Source of the DNA: CAVTGO01 sp963734275
GTDB taxonomy: Bacteria > Actinomycetota > UBA4738 > HRBIN12
DNA: 64,000 bases
Assembly: GCA_963734275.1 (NCBI GenBank)
Contig: CAVTGO010000002.1
Coordinates: 124,001-188,000 of the forward strand
Direction of reading: 5' to 3'
Part shown: positions 1-7,131 of the stretch, in pieces
Layout of the letters: the number at the start of each line of letters is the position of its first letter
Position numbering within the stretch: the stretch's first letter is position 1
Made by a program: the position numbers and the translations under genes
Notes under the pieces: generated by a model
What the model was told of the DNA's origin: nothing
Databases searched by the model: none
What the model saw: the letters and a program-made list of their open reading frames with translations, nothing else

Positions 1-2722
1 CGAACGACTGCCCCCACGCGTTGTCGATGGACTCGGCGATCGACAGGGCCGACCGCGCGTCCGCGAGCGCGAGGTCGAGATCCCCCGCCAGCAGGTGCGT
101 GCAGCTCGCGAGCACGAGGTTCTCGGACAGCATCGGACGGTTCCCGAGCTCCTCCCACAGCTGCCGGCCTTCCTCGAGACGCAGGGACGCGGTGGCCAGA
201 TCTTCGTTCGCCATGTGCGCTCGCCAGAGGTCGTTCAGCGTGAAGGCGATCTGTTCCCGGTCGCCGAGCGTCCGGGAGATCTCGAGCGAGGCCTCTCCCG
301 CCGCGATCGCTTCGACATGATCGCCACTGCCGTAGACGTTCGCGACCAGGATGTTCCAGAGCGAGCGCGCCTCGGCGGCGCGATCGCCGAGACGGCGAGC
401 CGTCGCCACGTTCTGCTTCGACAACCGGCGCCCGAGCTCGGGGTCGAACCTCGGCGTCGCCGTCGAGTACAGCAGCGCGAACGCCGTATCGGCGCCGAGC
501 TCCATCGCCTCGTCGCCGACCTCCTGAGCAACCGAACGCATCTCCTCGTAGTTCGCGATCACGTCGTCGTAGCGTCCGGCGAGCTCCAGAGCGGTTCCCC
601 GGCGCTCGTAGACGGAGCGGAACAGCGACGGCTCCGCGCCGACGCGACGCGCCGCATCCAGTGCGGTGCGGTACTGCGCCTCGGCCTCGGCGTTCGCGTA
701 GAGCCGGGCGGCCGCATCGCCGGCGATGACGGCATACCGCAACGTCGCCTCGTCCTCGCCCGCCTCGCCGAAGTGGCGGACGAGCAGGGGCGCCACGTCC
801 TCCACGCGATCGCCGTTCGCGGACTCGAGCGCCTCAGCCACGCGTCGATGCACCGCCCGCCGGCGTTTGAGCAGGAGCGAGCCGTACGCCGCCTCCTGCG
901 TCAGCGCGTGGCGGAACGTGAACTCCGACGGCGGGATGCGCCCGGTCGCCCGGATCAGGTCACGCCGCTCGAGCTCGAGGAGGGAGCTACGGACGTCGTC
1001 GCCGGCGTCCACGACCGCGAGCAGCAGCTCCTGGTCGAAGGTCCGCCCGATCACCGAGGCGGTCTGCAGCGTTCGGCGAGCCTCCTCCGGCAGCCGATCG
1101 AGGCCGACCGTGATCAGGCTCTGGATGGTGTCGGGGATGGCGATGTCGCGGGCATCCGCGGCCAGGCGCCCCCGTCCATCGGCCGTCCCCTCGACGACGC
1201 CGCGGTCGACCAGGGCTCGGGCGACCTCCTGGAGGAACAGCGGGTTCCCCTCGGTCCTCGCGAGGATCCTGTGCCGCAGATCGTCGGGCATCTCCTCGAG
1301 CGGGAGGAGCTCGTCGATCAATTCGCCGCTCTGCCCCTGCGTCAGGGGCTCGAGCTCGATCAGCGTCGAACGGCGTGGGAGCTCCGCCTCGACCCACTCT
1401 TTGAACTCCCACGATGGGGCGCTCCGATCGGGGCGGAACGTGATCAGGAACACGAGTGGCGCCTCCTCGGCCAGCCGGGAGGTGGCCCGGACCAGCTCGA
1501 GCGACGCGTGGTCGCACCAGTGCAGGTCTTCGACCACGATCAGGCGTCGCCCGCCTTGCGCCAGGGTCGTCCCGACCAGGAGCTCGGTCGCCTCGCGTTG
1601 GAACGCCTCGCCCTCCAGGCGCGGGTCACCCTCGAGCTCGACGCCGAGCAGGGCCCGGGCGACCCGCTCGCTGCGCTCCCCCCAGCCTGCCGGCGCGATC
1701 TGCATCAGGTCGGCGATCTTCGTTCGCACGGACTCGGCCGGGTCGGCCTCGACGATGCCGGCACGTTCCCGGATCAAGCGCCGGTACTGCGCGTACGGCT
1801 CCATCGTGTCGTAGGGGACGCACTGCCAGAAGTCCCATCGACGGTCGTCGTCCGGGCTCAGGCCGGACCACAACGCGTTCGCCTCCTCGACCAACCGGCT
1901 CTTGCCGAGCCCCGGCTCCCCCGTGATCAGCACGACCGACCCCTCGCCACGCCGGGAGTCCTCGAGCGCGGACCGCACGACGGCCATCTCCGGCTCGCGG
2001 CCGACGAGCGGCGCCTCGAGCCGTCTCGCGGCGCGCACCTTCCACGGCGCGGCGAGGCGGCCGAGGACCCGGTACGCCGGCACCGGCCGGCGCTTCCCCT
2101 TCAGGTCGACCCCGCCCAGCGGCTCGGCGTCGAACAGGTCGGCGACCAGGCGGTACGTGTCCTCGGTGATCTGCACGGTTCCCGGCTCGGCCGTCTGCTC
2201 CATCCGGGCAGCAACGTTCACGGCGTCGCCCATCGCCGAGTACTCCTGCTTGAGCTCGGATCCGACCTCGCCGACGACGACGGGGCCGGTGTTGATGCCG
2301 ACCCGAACGTTCAGGTCGAGGCCGCGCTCCGCGGCCACCCGCTCGCGGAGCGGGCCGATCGCGGAAACGATCTCGAGGCCCGCCATCACCGCGCGCTGCG
2401 GGTCGTCCTCGTGCGCGGTCGGGGCGCCGAAGAACGCGAGGATGGCGTCGCCCATGAGGCGCGCGACGGTGCCTTCGTACCGGTAGACGGGCGCGATCAG
2501 GGACTCGAACGCCTCGTTCATGACGTCGGTCCAGTCCTCGGGGTCGAGACCCTCGGCCATCGAGGTCGACCCTCGCACGTCGCAGAAGAGCATCGTGACG
2601 ACGCGTCGCTCGCCCGACATCTCTCGGGCCTCGCGAGGTGCCGCGTCCAGCCGGGTGCCGCACGCGTTGCAGAAGCTCGCTCCGGGCGGATTGCTCGCGT
2701 CGCAGGCCGGACATCCGGGCAT
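1..2722 (-). CDS. Zinc-ribbon / class III nucleotidyl cyclase / AAA ATPase / TPR regulator (C-terminus cut by window edge)
   Basis: About 907 residues are visible and the frame runs off the left edge. Residues 4-23 form a zinc ribbon (CPAC and CNACG). Residues 38-230 are a class III adenylate/guanylate cyclase domain: metal-binding FCDVRGST and MGDAIL, and the substrate/transition-state block GDAVNVAARME. The usual Lys of EKFIGD is Arg here (ARLMGD). A P-loop ATPase follows, with Walker A GEPGLGKSRL near residue 270 and Walker B RLIVVEDLHW near residue 395, then helical repeats of TPR type. It is a cytoplasmic signalling ATPase; the ligand is unknown. A paralogue lies at 15286-18480. The ATG start at 2722 has TATCGT six bases upstream and no ribosome binding site. 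Confidence 0.9.
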   Translation of the reverse strand, partial: MPGCPACDASNPPGASFCNACGTRLDAAPREAREMSGERRVVTMLFCDVRGSTSMAEGLDPEDWTDVMNEAFESLIAPVYRYEGTVARLMGDAILAFFGAPTAHEDDPQRAVMAGLEIVSAIGPLRERVAAERGLDLNVRVGINTGPVVVGEVGSELKQEYSAMGDAVNVAARMEQTAEPGTVQITEDTYRLVADLFDAEPLGGVDLKGKRRPVPAYRVLGRLAAPWKVRAARRLEAPLVGREPEMAVVRSALEDSRRGEGSVVLITGEPGLGKSRLVEEANALWSGLSPDDDRRWDFWQCVPYDTMEPYAQYRRLIRERAGIVEADPAESVRTKIADLMQIAPAGWGERSERVARALLGVELEGDPRLEGEAFQREATELLVGTTLAQGGRRLIVVEDLHWCDHASLELVRATSRLAEEAPLVFLITFRPDRSAPSWEFKEWVEAELPRRSTLIELEPLTQGQSGELIDELLPLEEMPDDLRHRILARTEGNPLFLQEVARALVDRGVVEGTADGRGRLAADARDIAIPDTIQSLITVGLDRLPEEARRTLQTASVIGRTFDQELLLAVVDAGDDVRSSLLELERRDLIRATGRIPPSEFTFRHALTQEAAYGSLLLKRRRAVHRRVAEALESANGDRVEDVAPLLVRHFGEAGEDEATLRYAVIAGDAAARLYANAEAEAQYRTALDAARRVGAEPSLFRSVYERRGTALELAGRYDDVIANYEEMRSVAQEVGDEAMELGADTAFALLYSTATPRFDPELGRRLSKQNVATARRLGDRAAEARSLWNILVANVYGSGDHVEAIAAGEASLEISRTLGDREQIAFTLNDLWRAHMANEDLATASLRLEEGRQLWEELGNRPMLSENLVLASCTHLLAGDLDLALADARSALSIAESIDNAWGQSF

Positions 2723-2728
2723 GGCCGA

Positions 2729-2734
2729 ACGATA
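2729..2734 (-). promoter_or_regulatory. -10 box of the cyclase/ATPase gene (leaderless)
   Basis: TATCGT on the minus strand, six bases before the ATG at 2722. No -35 box is recognisable. Confidence 0.5.
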
Positions 2735-2827
2735 GCCCGCCGCCACCACACCGGCTTCGGCACGCGTCGGCCGGCCATCCGATCCGACGTTCTTCGGTCG
2801 GGGCGTTCCGGGCGACCCGCGAGCCGA

Positions 2828-2833
2828 TATCGT
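2828..2833 (+). promoter_or_regulatory. -10 box before a nitroreductase-like stub
   Basis: TATCGT, seven bases before the GTG at 2841. It has the same layout as the intact leaderless genes in this window. Confidence 0.4.
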
Positions 2834-2840
2834 CTGGCGC

Positions 2841-2909
2841 GTGGAGACCTGGGAGGCGATCCGGACCCGCCGCGCGTTCGACGACGTCATCCACTGCGAG
2901 CGCTGGTAG
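2841..2909 (+). pseudogene. Truncated nitroreductase-like N-terminus (22 codons)
   Basis: A GTG start gives METWEAIRTRRAFDDV and then a stop at 2907-2909. The opening METWEAIRTRR matches the usual N-terminus of FMN-dependent nitroreductases (WDAIRxRRxxR), but nothing of the rest of that family follows; the next gene starts ten bases later. The intact -10 box and start suggest a gene that lost its body by deletion. A chance short reading frame is the alternative. Confidence 0.35.
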
Positions 2910-2918
2910 CTCCCGCAG

Positions 2919-4010
2919 GTGGCGGTGCACACGGACGTCCTCGGGCCACGTGCGTTGAACCGCGCGCTGCTGGAGCGGCAGATGCTCCTCCGCCGGCGCC
3001 GGGTCCCCGCCCTCAACGCCGTCGAGCGGCTCGTCGGCCTGCAGGCACAGGTCCCGCGCGACCCGTACGTCGCGCTGTGGTCGCGGCTGGATCGATTCCG
3101 TCCGGAGGCCCTGGCGGAGCCGATCGCCGACCGCCGAGCCGTCCGCATGGGTTTGCTCCGAGCGACGCTCCACCTCGTGACCGCCCGGGACGCGCTGAAC
3201 CTGCGGAGCGTGATCGACCCCGTGATCCAGCGCACCCTCCACACCCAGAGTCCGTTCGGCCGGCGGCTCGCGGGGCTCGACGTGTCGGAGCTCGAGGCCG
3301 TGGCCACCGCACTGCTCGAGGAACGGCCCCGCACCCGCGCCGAGCTCGGTCCGCTCCTGGCGGAGCGCTGGCCGGGTCACGACGCCGCCTCGCTCTCCTA
3401 CGCGGTCACCTACCTGTTGCCGCTCGTCCAGGTCACGCCCCGCGGCATCTGGGGACGGTCCGGACCGTCCGCGTTCACCACCGTCGAGCTCTGGCTCGGC
3501 CGGCCGCTCGAGCGAGAGACCTCACCCGACGCGTTGGTCCTGCGCTACCTCGCCGCGTTGGGTCCCGCGACGCCCGCGGACGTGCAGGCCTGGTCGGGCC
3601 TGCAGGGGATGCGCGAGGTGCTCGAGCGACTCCGCCCCCGCCTGCGAACCTTCCGGGACCAGCACGGCCGCGAGCTCTTCGACGTGCCCGGCGCGCCGCT
3701 GCCCGACCCGGACACGCCGGCGCCGGTGCGCTTCCTGCCCGAGTACGACAACGCGCTGCTCGGCCACAAGGACCGAAGCCGGATCGTCTCGCCCGACCTG
3801 AAGGGGTGGACAGATGTCGGCTGGGGCTGCGTCCTCGTGGATGGCTTCACCGCCGCGCGGTGGAAGCTCGAGCGACAGAGGGACTCGGCCATCCTGCGGA
3901 TCGAACCCTTCCGCACGCTCGCTCGTGCCGACAGGGCCGAGGTCGACGACGAAGGGACTCGCCTGACGACCTTCCTTCAGGCGCCCGCGGTCGCTACGTC
4001 CCGGGGATGA
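2919..4010 (+). CDS. AlkZ-like winged-helix DNA-binding protein (HTH_42 family)
   Basis: 363 residues, close to full family length. The N-terminus carries VERLVGLQAQVPRDPY; the Gln-Ala-Gln motif is at the position of the catalytic QxQ of AlkZ-type DNA glycosylases, which unhook alkylated or cross-linked bases. This makes a repair glycosylase plausible, but many family members are uncharacterised. The GTG start at 2919 has TAGCTC seven bases before it and no clear ribosome binding site; GTG 2925 is an alternative. The 3' end overlaps the convergent PhoX-like gene by 17 bases. A second, frameshifted member of the same family lies at 10102-11282. Confidence 0.8.
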   Translation: MAVHTDVLGPRALNRALLERQMLLRRRRVPALNAVERLVGLQAQVPRDPYVALWSRLDRFRPEALAEPIADRRAVRMGLLRATLHLVTARDALNLRSVIDPVIQRTLHTQSPFGRRLAGLDVSELEAVATALLEERPRTRAELGPLLAERWPGHDAASLSYAVTYLLPLVQVTPRGIWGRSGPSAFTTVELWLGRPLERETSPDALVLRYLAALGPATPADVQAWSGLQGMREVLERLRPRLRTFRDQHGRELFDVPGAPLPDPDTPAPVRFLPEYDNALLGHKDRSRIVSPDLKGWTDVGWGCVLVDGFTAARWKLERQRDSAILRIEPFRTLARADRAEVDDEGTRLTTFLQAPAVATSRG

Positions 4011-5385
4011 ACAGCAGCATGAGCTGGCCACCCTCGCCCGTCGCCGAGTCGGGTTCCAGGCTCTGGTCCGGCACGCTCATCTCGGTGTGGTGGGCCTGGA
4101 CGTCGAGGAGCCACCATCCCGGCCCGAAGACGTCGCTCACGTCCACGGCGCCGCTGGACTCCCAGTCGCCTGGGCCTCGGTCGTCGACGATCGCCTGATC
4201 GGGATCGGCCCTCGCCACCGGCGTCAGGGTGCCGGTCGCGAGGTCGTAGACGAGGACCCGGTTGTAGCCGGACTTCTTCCAGTTCCGGTCCTCCTGGATG
4301 ACCAGCGCGGCATCGGAGAGCCCGAGGTTGTCGGGACTGAAGATGTCGTCGCCGTCGGCAGCGTCGAGGACCACCGAGAGGGTGGCGTTCCTCGGACTCG
4401 CGGGATCGACCTCCATCTTGTAGATCCGGCCGTGGGTGATCTCCTGGTTCGCTCGCCCGGTCTCGGCGAAGTAGATCGTCCCCAGGTCGTTCGGGTCGTC
4501 GATCTGGTCCTCGATGCGGTTGAAGTCGAACGCACCCATCGACTGAACCAGCTTCTCGAGCTGGAGGGGAAGCAGGTTCTCCGCGCGCGGGATCCGCGCG
4601 AAGTGACCGCTCATGCTCTCGCCCTTGCCGAGATCGTCGGCCGACGGGTTCCCGTCGTTCACGGGATCGTCGGGCACCCAGACCCGTAGCGAGCCCTGGC
4701 TGCCGTCGATCGCGCCATCGAAGCTGCCCGCCGTGTACGCGAAATACTGCGAGAACTCGCTGAACCCGTCCTCGGACAGTCCTAAGAACGCATTGGAGAG
4801 CCCTGCGACCGGGACGACGTTCTCGTGACCGAAGTGGCCGAACCATGGTGTCTCGTGGACCGCGCCGGTGCTCGCGTCCATCGCGATCGACATCCCCTTG
4901 CGGGGACTGTGCTTGGACTCCTCACCCGTGAGGTACCACGGCACGCCGTCGATGATCTCCAGCGTGCTCGAGCAGAACCACTCGTAGCCCTCGGTCCCGA
5001 AGACCGCGTACTCGGCCGCCGTCACCTGTCCGAGGGCGTTCAGCGTCACGTGGGAGATCCGGGAGCCGGACGGGTCGAAGTCGGGGTGCAGCTCGTGGTT
5101 GAAGAACACCTCGATCACGCCGGCAGCCGACTCGTACCACCCGATACCGTCCGGCACACCGGACATCTGATACGCATCGGCGCCCTCGCCGATGATGTCG
5201 CCGGTCGTGAGGATCGGCTGCACGACGACACCGGGTTCGAGCGCCACGAGGAACGGCCGTTCGCTCGTGACGAACGGCGTCGGCGCTAGCGCGTTCTCCC
5301 CGGACGCGAGACCGCCCGGAACGAGCAGCCAGATCGCCGCGACGACGTTCACCACTACGACACCGACGCCCCTCGCACGTGCCAT
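3994..5385 (-). CDS. Secreted PhoX-like protein (DUF839)
   Basis: 463 residues with an N-terminal signal peptide (hydrophobic run about residues 7-27, then AlaSerGly). The body is a DUF839/PhoX-type beta-propeller: WFCSSTLEIIDGVPWYLTGE, HFGHENVVPVAG, IYFAETGR and LLDVQAHHTEM are typical. PhoX phosphatases are exported, metal-dependent and release phosphate from organic esters; other DUF839 proteins have unknown roles, and there is no Pho-type operator that I can see. A strong GGGAGGAG site lies just before the ATG. It is a single gene, convergent with the AlkZ-like gene. Confidence 0.8.
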   Translation of the reverse strand: MARARGVGVVVVNVVAAIWLLVPGGLASGENALAPTPFVTSERPFLVALEPGVVVQPILTTGDIIGEGADAYQMSGVPDGIGWYESAAGVIEVFFNHELHPDFDPSGSRISHVTLNALGQVTAAEYAVFGTEGYEWFCSSTLEIIDGVPWYLTGEESKHSPRKGMSIAMDASTGAVHETPWFGHFGHENVVPVAGLSNAFLGLSEDGFSEFSQYFAYTAGSFDGAIDGSQGSLRVWVPDDPVNDGNPSADDLGKGESMSGHFARIPRAENLLPLQLEKLVQSMGAFDFNRIEDQIDDPNDLGTIYFAETGRANQEITHGRIYKMEVDPASPRNATLSVVLDAADGDDIFSPDNLGLSDAALVIQEDRNWKKSGYNRVLVYDLATGTLTPVARADPDQAIVDDRGPGDWESSGAVDVSDVFGPGWWLLDVQAHHTEMSVPDQSLEPDSATGEGGQLMLLFIPGT

Positions 5386-5565
5386 GGAGCTCCTCCCTCA
5401 TCTTCCGGTCGACGGGCGCGACGCTATCCTCGCGCGTCACACGCGGTCAAACGCGAGCCGGAACCGCGCCGAGCGTTCCGACGACGTTCACGGCCGGTTC
5501 CCTTTCCCGATACCCGGCGCCGTCACCCTGGATGGGCAAGGCCCCCGGAGGACGACGACGCGCCC

Positions 5566-6195
5566 GTGACGCACAGCGACTGGATGGGAGCGCTGGCCGC
5601 GCAGGTCGAGCGCATGCGGCTGGCGTACCCCGACGACGAGCTCGCCGTGGTGTTCGACATCGACGGCACGATCGTCGATACCCGACACCTCGTTGTCCAC
5701 GTCCTCCTCTCCTACGACCGCCACCACGGCACCGAGCACTTCCGCGGGATCACCGCCGAGGACGTGGTTGAGCACGAGGCCCGCGTCGATCAGATCCTCG
5801 GATCTTTCCGCTCCCCGCTCGGGTCCGCCGCGACTTGCGGGCGTGGTACCTAGAGCACGTTCGCCGCCCCGAGGCCGCCTCCAGTGCCCGGTCGACTTCC
5901 TGGTGCCGCTGTTGCTCGCGGCGCCCGAGTTCGCCGAGGACGCCCTCACCGTGCTGGCCGCCTGGGGCATCACCCGCGTCTCGCTCGACTGGCGGACGCC
6001 CGGAGGAAGGGACGTGCTGGACGTCGTCGAGGGCTTCGGGTGGGAGGTCAACCTGTACGGCGTCCCCGACCTCGGATCCTTCCTCGAGGCGGCGCTCCTG
6101 CTCCCGGCCTCGGTGACGGCCGACTTCAACTTCCCGAGTGGAGTTACTTCGGACGGGGGCCCGCCCGCGCCCTCCCGGTGGCCACGGGCGTCTGA
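5566..6195 (+). pseudogene. HAD-type gene with lost middle and frameshifts
   Basis: The GTG start opens an N-terminus with the HAD motif I VVFDIDGTIVDT (about residues 26-37), then an RG-loop-like region to about residue 90. The frame then breaks near 5810-5830. After a short piece in another frame (RRDLRAWYLEHVRRPEA) the sequence jumps near 5885, in a third frame, to PVDFLVPLLLAAPE...WEVNLYGVPD, which resembles the end of a glycerophosphodiesterase-like barrel. A final break near 6135 restores DFNFPEWSYFGRG to the stop at 6193. HAD motifs II and III are missing. I infer that a larger HAD plus phosphodiesterase-like gene decayed by internal deletion and small indels. Confidence 0.6.
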
Positions 6196-6256
6196 ACGGT
6201 CCAGCCCGTCCGCGGTGGGCGGCGCTCCCGCCGCGGCGCGGCCCACGCGCGGGACG

Positions 6257-6262
6257 TAGGCT
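6257..6262 (+). promoter_or_regulatory. -10 box of the stand-alone cyclase (leaderless)
   Basis: TAGGCT, six bases before the ATG at 6269; no Shine-Dalgarno site. Confidence 0.5.
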
Positions 6263-6268
6263 TTCGGC

Positions 6269-7099
6269 ATGGCGGGCTACGCCTCACCGGAGCAGGAGTG
6301 GCACGACCTCCTGAGCGGGACGCACCCGCATCTGCAGGACAAGAGCCCGCTGCGGTTCGTCCCGTCGAACCCGCGCTGCCGCCTTTGCAAGGCCCCGTTC
6401 GGCGCCCCCGGCGCCCTGATCTTCCGGCGATACGGGTACGCGCCCTGGGAGAAGAACCCGAAGATCTGCGGGCGGTGTTTCCGGAATTTCGAGGCCCTGT
6501 CCAAGACCTGCCCCGGCTCCTCGGAAGACGGCGAGATCGGGGGAGCTGAGGTCGAGGTGTCGATGCTGTTCGCCGACGTCCGGGGGTCGAGCGAGCTCGC
6601 CCGCCGGATGCCGGTCCTGGACTTCACGCGCCTGATGAGCCGCTTCTACAAGGTCTCGAGCGAGGTCCTGTTCGACGCCGATGCGATCATCGAGAAGTTC
6701 GTCGGTGACGAGGTGGTCGCCCTGTTCCTCCCGTTCCTCGCGGGGCAGCACCACACGCGGCGGGCGGTCGAGGCCGCCGAGGAGCTGCTCCGCGCGACGG
6801 GTCATGGCTCGCCCGACGGGCCCTGGGTCCCGCTCGGAGCCGGCGTCCATACCGGCACCGCGTTCGTCGGGATCGTCGGGTCGAAGGGGCAAGGGACCGG
6901 CTTCACGGCGCTCGGCGATCCGGTCAATATCGCGGCGCACCTCGCATCACAGGCGGCGGTCGGCGAGATCCTCGTCAGCGAGCACGCGGCGACGGTCGCG
7001 GCGCTGCGCGATCGGGGGGTCGAGCGGCGGCACGTCTCGCTCAAGGGACATCCGCTCGAGACGCTGGTGCTCCGGGGCCCTCCCCCGATGAGCTCGTAG
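6269..7099 (+). CDS. Class III adenylate/guanylate cyclase with N-terminal cysteine cluster
   Basis: 276 residues. Residues 1-85 contain CRLCKAPFG and CGRCF, a possible zinc or redox site. Residues 95-260 are a class III cyclase: metal motif LFADVRGSS, IIEKFVGDEV with the base-selecting Lys, GVHTGTAFVG and ALGDPVNIAAHLAS. The last block has His where catalytically active enzymes have the transition-state Arg (NVAARL), so activity may be reduced. It lies 32 bases upstream of a membrane protein with a cyclic-nucleotide-binding domain, so the two probably form one signalling unit. Confidence 0.88.
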   Translation: MAGYASPEQEWHDLLSGTHPHLQDKSPLRFVPSNPRCRLCKAPFGAPGALIFRRYGYAPWEKNPKICGRCFRNFEALSKTCPGSSEDGEIGGAEVEVSMLFADVRGSSELARRMPVLDFTRLMSRFYKVSSEVLFDADAIIEKFVGDEVVALFLPFLAGQHHTRRAVEAAEELLRATGHGSPDGPWVPLGAGVHTGTAFVGIVGSKGQGTGFTALGDPVNIAAHLASQAAVGEILVSEHAATVAALRDRGVERRHVSLKGHPLETLVLRGPPPMSS

Positions 7100-7131
7100 C
7101 CGCCGGTGGGGGTGATCGGGAGATCCTCCGG

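Noticed and set aside
95..4198. A 1367-codon open frame on the plus strand
   Set aside because: It runs antisense to the clear cyclase/ATPase gene and through the start of the AlkZ-like gene. Its composition (Arg, Gly, Ala, Pro) shows no domain. Long shadow frames are normal in DNA this GC-rich.
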